Source: Bradyrhizobium sp. AUGA SZCCT0283 (GTDB taxonomy: Bacteria > Pseudomonadota > Alphaproteobacteria > Rhizobiales > Xanthobacteraceae). Taken from it: DNA of 64,000 nucleotides. Location: contig NZ_JAFCLU010000007.1 of NCBI RefSeq assembly GCF_018130385.1, positions 62,001 to 126,000 of the forward strand. The letters run 5' to 3'. The translations under genes and the position numbers were made by a program. Position 1 is the first letter of the stretch. Each line of letters starts with the position of its first letter. A model generated the notes under the pieces. That model had not been told where the DNA came from, searched no databases, and saw nothing but the letters and a program-made list of their open reading frames with translations. Positions 31,774 through 40,773 of the stretch are shown in pieces.

Positions 31774-32772
31774 TTATTCCGCTTCCGCGGTCAGCGTCTT
31801 GGCCTGGGCAACCCAGGCATCGGCGCGGCTCGGAAGACCGACCTCTTCACCGATCTTGTGCGCGGTATCGTGGTCGAGTTCGGCGAGCTGCCAGTAGTGG
31901 AAGATGCCGAGGTCGTTGAGCTTCTTCTCGATCGCACCCGATACGCCGGTGAGCTTCTTGAGGTTGTCGGCGGTGCCGCGCGGACCGGCCAGACCCTGGA
32001 AGCCGGTCGGCTGGGGAGCTGCCGGAACTTCCTCGCGGGCGGGCTGAACCGAGGCGCCGATGTCGATGCCGTGGTCGCCTTGCGCGCGGGAGATGCCGTC
32101 GATGGCGGCGCGGGCAATCAGGTCGCAATACAGCGAGATGGCGCGGCCGGCGTCGTCATTGCCCGGCACCACGAAGGTGATGCCCTTGGGATCGGAGTTG
32201 GTGTCGACGATCGCGGCGACGGGAATGTTGAGCCGCTGCGCTTCCTGGATCGCGATGTCTTCCTTGTTGGTGTCGATCACGAAGATCATGTCGGGAAGAC
32301 CGCCCATGTCCTTGATGCCACCGAGCGAGCGGTCGAGCTTGTCGCGCTCGCGCTGCAGCGTCAGGCGCTCCTTCTTGGTGTAGGAGTTGGCCTCGCCGGA
32401 CGACAGCACTTCGTCGAGGTGACGCAGGCGCTTGATCGAGCCGGAAATCGTCTTCCAGTTGGTCAGCGTGCCGCCAAGCCAGCGCGAATTGACGAAATAC
32501 TGCGCGGAGCGCTTGGCCGCTTCGGCGACGCCGTCCTGCGCCTGGCGTTTGGTGCCGACGAACAGGATGCGGCCGCCCTTGGCGACGGTGTCGGATACCG
32601 CCTGCAGCGCACGATGCAGCATCGGCACGGTCTGGGCGAGATCGATGATGTGGATGTTGTTGCGGGCACCGAAAATGAACTCCGCCATTTTCGGATTCCA
32701 GCGGTGCGATTGGTGGCCAAAGTGCACGCCAGCTTCAAGCAGCTGACGCATAGAAAAATCGGGTAGCGACAT
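31774..32772 (-). CDS. rpsB: 30S ribosomal protein S2 with C-terminal extension
   Basis: S2 binds the head-body junction of the 30S subunit. The 332-aa protein has the S2 core ([27 protein letters not shown] ... '[11 protein letters not shown]', '[11 protein letters not shown]'-like '[12 protein letters not shown]') over about residues 1-240, then a Pro-rich linker and a helix-hairpin-helix-like domain ('[32 protein letters not shown]') of about 70 residues found in alphaproteobacterial S2. The start 32772 was preferred to 32910, whose extension is upstream leader. Confidence 0.97.
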   Translation of the reverse strand: MSLPDFSMRQLLEAGVHFGHQSHRWNPKMAEFIFGARNNIHIIDLAQTVPMLHRALQAVSDTVAKGGRILFVGTKRQAQDGVAEAAKRSAQYFVNSRWLGGTLTNWKTISGSIKRLRHLDEVLSSGEANSYTKKERLTLQRERDKLDRSLGGIKDMGGLPDMIFVIDTNKEDIAIQEAQRLNIPVAAIVDTNSDPKGITFVVPGNDDAGRAISLYCDLIARAAIDGISRAQGDHGIDIGASVQPAREEVPAAPQPTGFQGLAGPRGTADNLKKLTGVSGAIEKKLNDLGIFHYWQLAELDHDTAHKIGEEVGLPSRADAWVAQAKTLTAEAE

Positions 32773-32995
32773 AGTGATGATTCTCCGGTTGGTTCCTCCG
32801 GAAACGTGTGAGCAAACGAGCCTTATGGCCCGGCTGCCACCGGACGGCCTTTTGAGCCATGTTTCCGTGTGAGATGGCGCGCTGTATAGCCGGATTCCAG
32901 CCAGAAGCAAGGAAATACGGCCGGATTTTCGGCGCTCCGGCCCCGCGATTTAGGGCCGCCGCCGGCCAAATCCCTCGGATCTGGCCGGTTAACAA

Positions 32996-35359
32996 TCAGC
33001 ATCGGGCACCCGGCGGACACTTCCTGGCTGCCGCCGCCGGGGGCGGCGCCGGACGCGGCGGTGGCGCAGCCATCCGAGGGGGCGGTGGCGCCGCCATCCG
33101 CGGGGGCGGCGGTGCCGCCATACGCGGGGGCGGCGGCGCGGCCATACGTGGGGGTGGCGGCGCGGCCATACGTGGGGGTGGAGCGGCCATCCTTGGTGGA
33201 GGCGACGGCGTGGCCATCCGCGGCGGCGGGGCGGCCATCCGTGGAGGCGCCGGAGCGACGCGAGCCGCCGGCGGTGGTGAGGGCCTTGCCACATGCACCG
33301 CCGCCGGCGGCGGGGCTCGCCGCAGTTCAGGCTGCAATTGAGGTTTCGGAGCGATCGCAGCGGCGGGCCTTGGCGGCGCGGCGGCGCTGGGTGGCGGGAC
33401 TCCGACCCTCGGCTGGCCAGCCGGAGCGGCGGGAGCGGTCGCGCCGATCGCGGGCCTCGAGCCGGCCGCCGCGCCGGGCGCGGTCGGCGGCGACCCGCCC
33501 GGCGCAAGCTTCGCGTTCGGATTGACGGTGCTTGGCGATACCGCCGCGCTCGGAGGCGCGGGTGGCGTGCCCCTGGCACCTGGAACCGGCAGCGCGTTGG
33601 TTCTCGGCAAAGTCTGGTTCGAAGGCAGCGTGCCCGGCGCATTGACCGGCTGTGTCGCGTTCGGCCTGCCGGTCTGCCCCGCCGGAGCGCCGGGCAAACC
33701 AGTCCTCACGGCAGGGTTGATCGTGGCGCTCGGCGGAACCGGCGCCTTGCCCTGCTGGATCAGCGTGGCCCTTTGCGCGACTGCGGGCGGCAGTGTCGGC
33801 GTGGCACCACCACCCTGCCCCGGCGCAACCGTTGCGCCCGGGGAGCCGGGGCGTCCGATAGCGTTGGCGCCAAGTCGTCCGGCGTCAGGTCCGGCCGCCG
33901 GCGACGCCGGCTGTGGCCGCCTGTTGATGACGTTGTTGATGACGGCCCTGTTGTGGATGTTGGCAAAGATGATGTTGTTCGGCGGCGGCGCCACATAGCG
34001 CGGGGCCCGCACATAGATCGGTATCGGCACAAAGATCGGCTGCGGCAGGATGAACAGCCCGATCGGCGGCGGCGGTGGCTCCAGTATCACGAAATCATCC
34101 GGCGGCGGCGGCAGGTAGTAGACCGGCGCCGGTGGCGGCGCGACAAAATCGAACTCGGGATCGCCGAAGGCCAGCACCGGCCGGTCGACATAGATGAACT
34201 CTTCCGGCGGCGGCGGCGGCACGTCGTAGTCGATGACGTCAAAGGCCGGCGGCGGCTCCAGCGCCGCGGTGAGAATGGCCAGACGTCGGCGCGCGTCGGC
34301 GGCATGAGGCCCGCGCGGGTAGCGTTGCAGATACGACCAATAGGCGTTCGGGGTGTCAGCGCGGTAGGTGCGGCGCCAGGTGATCGCTTCGCGCCGCGCC
34401 GCCGCGATCGCCCTCACCCGCTTTGCCATGGGATCGTCGGGATAGGCGGCGAGAAAATCCTCGTAGGCCGGCAGCGTGTCGCGCTCCAGCACCGCGGCGT
34501 AGGCGTCCTGCACGCCGAGATCGCGGATCGGCTTGCTGCGGATGGCGGCGACCTGATCCGGCGGTGGGGCGGCGGGTGCATCCGGTCCGCGCTCGAAGAA
34601 CGTGAAGGCCGCATCGACCTTCTGGCTGTCCCAGGGCACCTGCGCGCCCTTGCTCGCCTCGTTGACGCGAAGCCGCACGCGATTGAAGACTTCCGGCAGC
34701 GGCAACCCGCCGGTCCGGATCATCTCGGCCAGCGACTGGGCATAGACGCCGTACGGTCCCTGCTCGGCCGGCGCGACCGTTCCGGGCGCCGCGTTGAACG
34801 CGATCAGCATGTGCGGGTCCGCCTCGACCAAAGCGAGACCGCTAGCGATCTGCCCGTTGACGAAAGGCTGCTGCCGCGCCGCGTCCAGCACGACGATGCC
34901 GGCCTTCAGCGGCAGCGAGGCGAGCTGACGGATGTAGTCGCCGGTCCGCAGCGCCTCGATCGGAACATCAATATCGCGGTTGATTGCGGAATCGACCGGC
35001 ACGAAATAGTTCTCGCCCGCCAGTTGCAGCCCGTAACCGGCCAGATACACCATCGCGACCGTGTCCGGCCCCGAGCTTTCGGCTTTCTGGATGAAGTCGC
35101 GAAAACTCTTGCGCAGCGTGTCGCCATCGAGATCGCGCGCGCCGATCACGTCGAAGCCGGCCGCCTGCAAGGTCTGCGCGATCAGGCCGGCGTCATTGGC
35201 CGCCGTCGGCAGCGGCGATTTCGCATAGGCGGCATTGCCGACCACCAGCGCAATACGCTTTTCCGGCTGCTGCGCGGCCGCGGCGCTCAAATACCCCGCC
35301 AGTCCTGATATCGCGACCAGACACGCCGAGAGAATCGACAAACTTCTTGCTATCCGCAT
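32996..35359 (-). CDS. secreted caspase-fold protein lacking the catalytic His-Cys pair, with proline-rich repeat tail
   Basis: A 787-aa exported protein. After a signal peptide (residues about 1-29) comes a C14 caspase-like p20 domain (about 35-250: 'RIALVVGNAAYAKSPLPTAANDA', 'AMVYLAGYGLQLAGENYFVPVD', 'IVVLDAARQQPF'). The position of catalytic His (normally SGHG) is Tyr109 and that of Cys (normally DACR) is Ala161, so no peptidase activity is expected. A TPR-like stretch follows ('YEDFLAAYPDDP...YWSYLQRYPRGPHA', about 300-370), then 400 residues rich in Pro/Ala, with eight RMA(A/T)P-type units near the C-terminus, and a final 'KCPPGARC'. Likely periplasmic or surface-associated; partner unknown. 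Confidence 0.85.
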   Translation of the reverse strand: MRIARSLSILSACLVAISGLAGYLSAAAAQQPEKRIALVVGNAAYAKSPLPTAANDAGLIAQTLQAAGFDVIGARDLDGDTLRKSFRDFIQKAESSGPDTVAMVYLAGYGLQLAGENYFVPVDSAINRDIDVPIEALRTGDYIRQLASLPLKAGIVVLDAARQQPFVNGQIASGLALVEADPHMLIAFNAAPGTVAPAEQGPYGVYAQSLAEMIRTGGLPLPEVFNRVRLRVNEASKGAQVPWDSQKVDAAFTFFERGPDAPAAPPPDQVAAIRSKPIRDLGVQDAYAAVLERDTLPAYEDFLAAYPDDPMAKRVRAIAAARREAITWRRTYRADTPNAYWSYLQRYPRGPHAADARRRLAILTAALEPPPAFDVIDYDVPPPPPEEFIYVDRPVLAFGDPEFDFVAPPPAPVYYLPPPPDDFVILEPPPPPIGLFILPQPIFVPIPIYVRAPRYVAPPPNNIIFANIHNRAVINNVINRRPQPASPAAGPDAGRLGANAIGRPGSPGATVAPGQGGGATPTLPPAVAQRATLIQQGKAPVPPSATINPAVRTGLPGAPAGQTGRPNATQPVNAPGTLPSNQTLPRTNALPVPGARGTPPAPPSAAVSPSTVNPNAKLAPGGSPPTAPGAAAGSRPAIGATAPAAPAGQPRVGVPPPSAAAPPRPAAAIAPKPQLQPELRRAPPPAAVHVARPSPPPAARVAPAPPRMAAPPPRMATPSPPPRMAAPPPRMAAPPPPRMAAPPPPRMAAPPPPRMAAPPPPRMAAPPPRPAPPPAAAARKCPPGARC
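33040..33255 (-). repeat. coding tandem repeat (about 24-bp units)
   Basis: The G-rich run on the plus strand repeats GGGGGCGGCG-GCGCGGCCATACG-like units of about 24 bp that encode RMAAPPPP on the minus strand. Unit length varies (21-30 bp), so copy number probably varies between strains. It lies inside the pseudo-caspase gene. Confidence 0.8.
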
Positions 35360-35601
35360 GGGATTCCACCCTGTCGCCGCCCGCGCTGCATGGAACGCGC
35401 ATCAAAATGAACATTTCTTGAATAATTGCGCTCTCAGCAAGGCATGGCGCCTCGCTCCGCCCGGTTCCGGCACCGAAATTCGCATTGTCGCGGCCTTACG
35501 GCGGGCGTATCCTTTGATCAAATCGTGTTCGCCTGCATCGTGAGGCGACTGCGCGAGTACCTCCCGGTGTGCGAATTGCCCATGCAATGGAGGAAATCGC
35601 C

Positions 35602-36069
35602 ATGACCGTTTCCCCGACCCTGCAGAAGTACCTGGATCAGAGCGTCACCTACGACCTGATCCCTCATACCCCCACGATGTCATCGACTCGCACGGCCGAA
35701 GCTTGCCACGTGCCGGGAGAGGCTCTGGCCAAGGCCGTCGTGCTGCGCCGCGACGGCGGTTACATGATGGCCGTTCTTCCGGCCTCCCATCACCTGCACC
35801 TGTCGGCCCTGAAAAGTCAGCTCGGCCACAAGGTCGACCTGGCGAGCGAAGACGAAATCGAACGGCTGTTCGAGGACTGCGACCGCGGGGCCGTCCCGCC
35901 GCTCGGCGAATGCTACGGGCTGGACGTCATCATCGACGACAGCATCGATGCGCGGCGGCACGTCTACATGGAAAGCGGCGATCACGCCACGCTGATCCGC
36001 ATGGAGGGCGAGCAGTTCGCGCGCTTGACGGCGAAGGCCTGGCGCGGCCACTTCAGCACGCACGATTGA
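35602..36069 (+). CDS. YbaK/EbsC-type aminoacyl-tRNA deacylase
   Basis: A 155-aa single-domain protein of the YbaK/ProX family, which hydrolyses mischarged tRNAs in trans. It shows 'AEACHVPGEALAKAVVLRRDGGYMMAVLP' with the conserved Lys, then 'HHLHLSALKSQLG', 'VPPLGECYGLDVIIDDSI' and 'ESGDHATLIRMEGEQF'. Start ATG 35602 (MTVSPTLQKYLDQ) was preferred to 35569. The prolyl-tRNA synthetase in this window (50749-52068) is the short form without its own editing insertion, so a free-standing deacylase is expected; substrate (Ala, Cys or other) cannot be assigned from sequence. Confidence 0.88.
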   Translation: MTVSPTLQKYLDQSVTYDLIPHTPTMSSTRTAEACHVPGEALAKAVVLRRDGGYMMAVLPASHHLHLSALKSQLGHKVDLASEDEIERLFEDCDRGAVPPLGECYGLDVIIDDSIDARRHVYMESGDHATLIRMEGEQFARLTAKAWRGHFSTHD

Positions 36070-36192
36070 GGCCGCTCGTTCCGCCGACTGCGCCGCTGCG
36101 GTCGAGCGACTTCAAGCAGGACGCCCCGCGCCTGTTCGCGGTCGAACAGACGCGAACCGTTCAAGACGCTTCGATCGCAAGAAGCCGCCGCT

Positions 36193-36612
36193 TCAGTGGT
36201 GGGCCGCAACGCTCTTCACGTACCCGGACGTTAAATCACTCGGCGCGAACTGGCTGATGTCGCCCAGGCTGATCATGCCGACCATCCGCTTGCTCTTGTT
36301 GATCACCGGCAACCTGCGGACTTTCAGCGTCTCCATGTGATGCACCGCTTTCGCAAGGTCATCGTCCTCGCGGCAGCAATGAATGCCTTCGGTCATCACG
36401 TCGCGCGCCTTGGCGCGGCCGGCATCGAAACCGTTGCCGGCAAGTCCTTTGCAGACAATGTCGCGGTCGGTCACCATCCCGATCAGCTGATCGTCATCCC
36501 CGATCGGAATGCAGCCGATATCATGCGCTCGCATCAGCTTTGCGATTTCGGTAATGGGCGTGTCGGGGCTGACCCAGTCGACGCCCTTGTGCATCGCGTC
36601 TCTGACTTTCAT
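36193..36612 (-). CDS. CBS-domain-pair protein
   Basis: A 139-aa cytoplasmic protein made of two CBS motifs: 'MHKGVDWVSPDTPITEIAKLMRAHDIGCIPIGDDDQLIGMVTDRDIV' and 'MTEGIHCCREDDDLAKAVHHMETLKVRRLPVINKSKRMVGMISLGDIS'. Such pairs bind adenosine nucleotides and sense energy state or regulate a partner; the partner is unknown. The start 36612 (MKVRDAM) was preferred because the reading to 36783 extends over a promoter region. It is convergent with the deacylase gene. Confidence 0.9.
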   Translation of the reverse strand: MKVRDAMHKGVDWVSPDTPITEIAKLMRAHDIGCIPIGDDDQLIGMVTDRDIVCKGLAGNGFDAGRAKARDVMTEGIHCCREDDDLAKAVHHMETLKVRRLPVINKSKRMVGMISLGDISQFAPSDLTSGYVKSVAAHH

Positions 36613-36805
36613 GGCGGACCTCCGTTGCTGCGATTTCAGGTGGTATTCACGTGATGCAGAACAGTTCCCCCTCGGCAAGACTATACGACGGATCAGGCGG
36701 GACGGCATCGCAAAAAGCAATGACAAGTTCTTGAAATTTGCGAATCGCGTCGTTGCGCGCGGGTTGAAGCAACCCGCGCGCAACGCTGTCGCAAGTCAGA
36801 ACAGA

Positions 36806-38323
36806 TCAGAAGAAACCGAGCTTCTTCGGGCTGTAGCTGACCAACAGGTTTTTGGTCTGCTGGTAATGATCCAGCATCATCTTGTGGGTCTCCCGGCCGA
36901 CACCCGATTGCTTGTAACCGCCGAACGCGGCGTGCGCCGGATAGGCATGGTAGCAATTGGTCCAGACCCGGCCGGCCTGGATGGCGCGGCCGAAGCGATA
37001 GAGCCGGCTCGCATCGCGGCTCCAGATACCGGCGCCGAGGCCGTAGAGCGTGTCGTTGGCGATCGCGAGCGCCTCCTCGTCATCCTTGAAGGTCGTGACC
37101 GAAACGACGGGTCCGAAAATCTCCTCCTGGAAGACCCGCATCTTGTTGTTGCCCTTGAATACCGTCGGCTTGATGTAGAAGCCGCCGGCGAGATCGCCCG
37201 GCAGTTCGTTACGCGCCCCGCCCGTCAGCACCTGCGCGCCCTCCTCGCGGCCGATGTCGATATAGGACAGGATCTTCTGCATCTGCTCGGAGGACGCCTG
37301 CGCGCCGATCATGGTGGCCGGATCGAGCGGATCGCCCTGGACGATGGCCTCGACGCGTTTCAAGGCCCGCTCCATGAAGCGGTCGAAGATCGATTCATGG
37401 ATCAGCGCGCGGCTCGGACAGGTGCAGACCTCGCCCTGGTTGAACGCGAACATGACGAAGCCTTCGATCGCCTTGTCGAAGAAATCGTCATCCTCGGCCA
37501 TGACGTCCTTAAAGAAGATATTGGGCGACTTGCCGCCGAGTTCGAGCGTCACCGGGATGAGGTTCTGGCTGGCATATTGCATGATCAGCCGGCCCGTTGA
37601 TGTCTCGCCGGTGAAGGCGATCTTGGCAATGCGCGGCGAGGACGCGAGCGGCTTGCCGGCCTCGAGGCCGAAGCCGTTGACGATGTTGAGCACGCCTGGC
37701 GGCAGCAAGTCACCAATCAGCCCTGCCCACACCATGATCGCCGCCGGGGTCTGTTCAGCGGGTTTCAGCACGACGCAGTTACCGGCAGCCAGCGCCGGCG
37801 CCAGCTTCCAGCACGCCATCAGCAGCGGAAAATTCCACGGAATGATCTGGCCGACGACGCCGAGCGGCTCGTGGAAATGATAGGCGACCGTATCGTGGTC
37901 GATTTCGGAGAGGCCGCCCTCCTGGGCGCGGATGGCGCCGGCGAAGTAGCGGAAATGGTCGATGGCGAGCGGCACGTCGGCCGCGGTGGTCTCGCGGATC
38001 GGCTTGCCGTTGTCCCAGGTTTCGGCGAGCGCGAGCAGATCGAGGTTTTCCTCCATGCGATCGGCGATGCGGTTCAGGATCAGCGCGCGTTCGGCGACGC
38101 TGGTGCGGCCCCAGGCTTCCTTGGCGGCATGCGCCGCATCGAGCGCGTCTTCGATGTCGTTGGCATCGGAGCGCGCGATCTCGCACAGCAGCTGGCCGTT
38201 GACCGGCGAGAAGTTCTCGAAATAGCGGCCCGAGCGCGGCTCGGCCCATTTTCCGTTGATGTAGTTCCCGTATCGCCTTTCGAACGGGGCCTTCGCAGTT
38301 CGTGAAAATTCGACCTTGTTCAT
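36806..38323 (-). CDS. NAD-dependent aldehyde dehydrogenase (ExaC/AldB-like)
   Basis: A 505-aa ALDH-superfamily enzyme, full length. It shows '[15 protein letters not shown]', '[10 protein letters not shown]', '[15 protein letters not shown]', the catalytic Glu in '[11 protein letters not shown]', and catalytic Cys in '[14 protein letters not shown]' (two adjacent-type cysteines, as in acetaldehyde/ExaC-type members). '[21 protein letters not shown]' begins the NAD domain. Oxidation of acetaldehyde or short aldehydes is likely. A GAF-Fis regulator gene follows upstream on the same strand, with a perfect palindrome at 38425-38442 between them. Confidence 0.93.
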   Translation of the reverse strand: MNKVEFSRTAKAPFERRYGNYINGKWAEPRSGRYFENFSPVNGQLLCEIARSDANDIEDALDAAHAAKEAWGRTSVAERALILNRIADRMEENLDLLALAETWDNGKPIRETTAADVPLAIDHFRYFAGAIRAQEGGLSEIDHDTVAYHFHEPLGVVGQIIPWNFPLLMACWKLAPALAAGNCVVLKPAEQTPAAIMVWAGLIGDLLPPGVLNIVNGFGLEAGKPLASSPRIAKIAFTGETSTGRLIMQYASQNLIPVTLELGGKSPNIFFKDVMAEDDDFFDKAIEGFVMFAFNQGEVCTCPSRALIHESIFDRFMERALKRVEAIVQGDPLDPATMIGAQASSEQMQKILSYIDIGREEGAQVLTGGARNELPGDLAGGFYIKPTVFKGNNKMRVFQEEIFGPVVSVTTFKDDEEALAIANDTLYGLGAGIWSRDASRLYRFGRAIQAGRVWTNCYHAYPAHAAFGGYKQSGVGRETHKMMLDHYQQTKNLLVSYSPKKLGFF

Positions 38324-38424
38324 GGCTGTTCCTCGCTATGGCGTCGCTGAATGCGGCGCTCGAGAAAACCATGGCGAAGGCCGGCTTCGTTGTCAGTCCG
38401 TGCAAACCGGATCGCGGGCGCGTG

Positions 38425-38442
38425 TGTCGCAGAACTGCGACA
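38425..38442. promoter_or_regulatory. perfect palindrome, probable activator-binding site
   Basis: TGTCGCAG (38425-38432), AA, CTGCGACA (38435-38442): perfect 8-bp arms around two bases, about 102 bp upstream of the aldehyde dehydrogenase start and 18 bp past the stop of the GAF-Fis regulator gene. TGTCGCA/TGCGACA resembles upstream activating sequences of AcoR-type regulators. No sigma-54 -24/-12 element could be confirmed. Confidence 0.6.
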
Positions 38443-38459
38443 GTGGACCGGACAAACCG

Positions 38460-39425
38460 TCAGTGAGCGCGATTAAGGTCCAGGCGCCGCAGCTTTCGAT
38501 GCAGCGTCGCACGGCTGATGCCGAGCGCCTCGGCAGCGGCCGAAACGTTGCCGTCGCTGCGCGCCAGCGCCCGTTGTACGGCTGCCCGCTCGGCCTGATC
38601 GAGATCCCGCGCCGGGCTGGACGTCCCGCCGAGCAGGTCGGCCGCCGGCAACGGCTTCTTCAGAAAATCCCGCGTCACGCCGAGTGCCAGCCGCGCCGAC
38701 CGCGTCGCGCCGATGACGAGGTCGTCGGCATCGACCGCGATCAGCCCACCGCCGCCGCGATTGATGTCTGGCGCAAACAGAAAGCGGGCGTTCGGGAACG
38801 CCAGCCGGAAATTTTCCATCTCGATCCGGCGGGCGGCGTCGCTGACGGCAACGGCAATGAGATTGACAAATCCTTCCGTGAGGTCGGCGCGGCAGGAGGA
38901 GACGTCGAGCGCCGCGGCCAGCCTGCCCTCGTGATCATAGATCGGCGCCGACGTGCAACTCAGCAGCGTGTTGCGCGCATAGAAATGCTGGTCGCGATGA
39001 ACGGTAAGCGCACGCTGCTCGGCCAGACACGTTCCGATGCCGTTGGTGCCCTCGCACTCCTCGCTCCAGACCGTCGCGGTCCACAAGCCCCACGCCTTGA
39101 ACGTCTCGTCGTCGGAGGCTGTGCCACGCCGGTCGACCGGCACACCGTTGCGGTCGGCCAGCAGCACGCAGCAGCCGACGCCGCCGACCGCGAGAAACAG
39201 CCGGTCGAGGTTGGATTGCGCAGCCCGGACCAGCGGCTCGATTTGCTGCCGCGCCAATTCGAATTCGGCCTGGCTCAACCGGCGCGGCAGGCTGCATTCG
39301 GCGGGATCGAGGCGATGAAAATTGGATGACCGGCGCCAGGACGCGACCACGGCAGATTTCGCGGCCGAGCCGCGCGCGACCGTGGCCTGCACCTGATCGG
39401 CATGGTGTTTGGTGGTCTGCGCCAC
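38460..39425 (-). CDS. GAF-Fis transcriptional regulator without AAA+ domain (AcoR-like)
   Basis: A 321-aa regulator. An N-terminal leader and GAF-type sensor domain ('GGVGCCVLLADRNGVPVDRRG', 'WSEECEGTNGIGTCLAEQRALTVHRDQHF', 'TSAPIYDHEGRLAAALDVSS') match AcoR-type acetoin/aldehyde regulators, and the C-terminus is a Fis-type helix-turn-helix ('ERAAVQRALARSDGNVSAAAEALGISRATLHRKLRRL'). The sigma-54-activating AAA+ domain (GAFTGA motif) is absent and the linker is short, so it probably does not activate sigma-54. The GTG start at 39425 follows GGGAGG by 8 nt; a longer ATG at 39494 is less likely. It sits before the aldehyde dehydrogenase gene. Confidence 0.82.
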   Translation of the reverse strand: MAQTTKHHADQVQATVARGSAAKSAVVASWRRSSNFHRLDPAECSLPRRLSQAEFELARQQIEPLVRAAQSNLDRLFLAVGGVGCCVLLADRNGVPVDRRGTASDDETFKAWGLWTATVWSEECEGTNGIGTCLAEQRALTVHRDQHFYARNTLLSCTSAPIYDHEGRLAAALDVSSCRADLTEGFVNLIAVAVSDAARRIEMENFRLAFPNARFLFAPDINRGGGGLIAVDADDLVIGATRSARLALGVTRDFLKKPLPAADLLGGTSSPARDLDQAERAAVQRALARSDGNVSAAAEALGISRATLHRKLRRLDLNRAH

Positions 39426-39545
39426 ACTCTTTCCTCCCGCGCAGCAAGATATTCGGCCCGGGCCGGTGGGCGAATTGATCCAGATCAAGCGCACGCGACG
39501 TTACCTCGCCCCGCTTCCCCGTCTCAAGCTGGCAACGGAATGATG

Positions 39546-39562
39546 CTGACACGTTTTGGCAG
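39546..39562. promoter_or_regulatory. operator-like motif upstream of the WYL regulator
   Basis: CTGACACGTTTTGGCAG lies 44 bp upstream of the regulator's start. It is a near inverted repeat (CTGACA ... TGGCAG, one mismatch) and matches 15 of 17 bases with the motif at 40308-40324. Confidence 0.55.
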
Positions 39563-39606
39563 CATGCCCTGATAGACTTTAGTCGGCTTGGTAACGGGGC
39601 GGATCA

Positions 39607-40311
39607 ATGTCGCGCGCACAGCGCCTGCTCGATCTCATTCAGCTTTTGCGTGGCTATCGACGCCCCGTCAGCGGCGCGGTGCTAGCGGAGGCGCTCGGGA
39701 TTTCGCTGCGCACGCTCTACCGCGACATCGAAACCCTCAATGCGCAGGGCGCGCATATCGATGGTGAGCCGGGCATCGGCTACGTGCTGCGTCCGGGATT
39801 CATGCTGCCGCCGCTGATGTTCTCGGAAGACGAAATCGAGGCGATCGTGCTCGGCTCGCGCTGGGTGGCGGACCGCACTGACGCGGCGTTGAGTGGCGCC
39901 GCACGCAGCGCATTGGCCAAGATATCAGCCGTGCTTCCGCCCGACCTCAAGGCCGGCCTCGATACGTCGGGCCTGCTGATCGGGCCGGGAACAGCGATCG
40001 CCACGGGTGACGCCGAACTGCCGGTCATTCGCTCGGCGATCCGGACCGAGCGCAAGTTGCGGATCTTCTATCAGGACGGCAGCGGCCGCAGTTCCAACCG
40101 GACCATCTGGCCGTTCGCGCTCGGCTTTTTCGACCGCGTGCGCATCGTCGTAGCGTGGTGCGAGTTGCGTGAGGGCTTCCGGCATTTCCGGACCGACCGG
40201 ATCAGCAAGGTACAAGCGGTCGACAAGCGCTATCCGCGCCGTCGTCAGGTTCTGCTGAAGGAATGGCGCGCCAGCGAAGGAATTCCGAACGGTAGCGAAT
40301 TTCACTACTGA
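39607..40311 (+). CDS. WYL-domain transcriptional regulator (YafY/DeoR-type)
   Basis: A 234-aa regulator with an N-terminal winged helix ('RLLDLIQLLRGYRRPVSGAVLAEALGISLRTLYRDIETLNAQGA', residues about 6-50) and a C-terminal WYL-type ligand-binding region ('RKLRIFYQDGSGRSSNRTIWPFALGFFDRVRIVVAWCELREGFRHFRTDRISKV'). The strict W-Y-L triplet is not intact. The family usually represses its neighbours. The VOC and EVE genes follow, and a shared operator-like motif lies in front of both this gene and the VOC gene. Confidence 0.88.
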   Translation: MSRAQRLLDLIQLLRGYRRPVSGAVLAEALGISLRTLYRDIETLNAQGAHIDGEPGIGYVLRPGFMLPPLMFSEDEIEAIVLGSRWVADRTDAALSGAARSALAKISAVLPPDLKAGLDTSGLLIGPGTAIATGDAELPVIRSAIRTERKLRIFYQDGSGRSSNRTIWPFALGFFDRVRIVVAWCELREGFRHFRTDRISKVQAVDKRYPRRRQVLLKEWRASEGIPNGSEFHY

Positions 40312-40324
40312 CAGTTTTTGGCAG
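40308..40324. promoter_or_regulatory. operator-like motif upstream of the VOC gene
   Basis: CTGACAGTTTTTGGCAG spans the stop codon of the WYL regulator and lies 77 bp before the VOC start. It matches the motif at 39546-39562 in 15 of 17 positions. Confidence 0.55.
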
Positions 40325-40401
40325 GGTCATCTTCTAGGCTGAACGCATGCCGGACGCCCTCAGAGCGGCTTCGGCAGCGATGTTCAACCAGGAACCTGCC
40401 A

Positions 40402-40773
40402 ATGCCAAATTTCAGTTTCGTTCTGCTCTATGTCGAGAACCCGCCGGCCAGCGCCGGCTTTTATGCCGATTTGCTCGGCCGCCCCATCCTCGAGACCTCG
40501 CCGACCTTTGCGATGCTGCCGCTGTCGGAAGGCGTAATGCTGGGACTGTGGTCGCGCAAAACCGTGGAGCCTGCAGCCAATGCGCAGGCAGGCGCCACCG
40601 AAGTCGCGTTCACGGTCGAAAGTGCCGCGGCAGTCGAGGCGACCTTCGCCGACTGGAAGAAGCGCGGGCTGAACGTCTTGCAAGAGCCCGTGCAGATGGA
40701 TTTCGGCACAACCTTCGTCGCGACCGATCCCGATGATCATCGTCTGCGCGTATTCGTTCCGGCGGCGGCATGA
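40402..40773 (+). CDS. VOC-family (glyoxalase-like) protein
   Basis: A 123-aa vicinal-oxygen-chelate protein: '[26 protein letters not shown]', a central strand region '[16 protein letters not shown]', and '[19 protein letters not shown]' at the end. The acidic metal ligands of active glyoxalase I are not obvious, so it may be a binding protein or a dioxygenase-related enzyme. The start is ATG 40402; upstream in-frame starts lie within the intergenic region. The EVE gene overlaps its stop by four bases (ATGA), so the two are translationally coupled. Confidence 0.87.
   Translation: MPNFSFVLLYVENPPASAGFYADLLGRPILETSPTFAMLPLSEGVMLGLWSRKTVEPAANAQAGATEVAFTVESAAAVEATFADWKKRGLNVLQEPVQMDFGTTFVATDPDDHRLRVFVPAAA

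Noticed and set aside
33040..33255. Regularly spaced repeats resembling a CRISPR array
   Set aside because: The repeat is continuous coding sequence (RMAAPPPP units), without unique spacers, and no cas gene is near.
33293..35308. A 671-codon plus-strand frame opposite the pseudo-caspase gene
   Set aside because: It is Arg-rich low-complexity translation of GC-rich coding DNA; the minus strand has a signal peptide and a recognisable fold.
38324..38424. A sigma-54 promoter upstream of the aldehyde dehydrogenase
   Set aside because: No GG-N10-GC pair with the expected spacing was found on the minus strand, and the adjacent regulator lacks the AAA+ domain.
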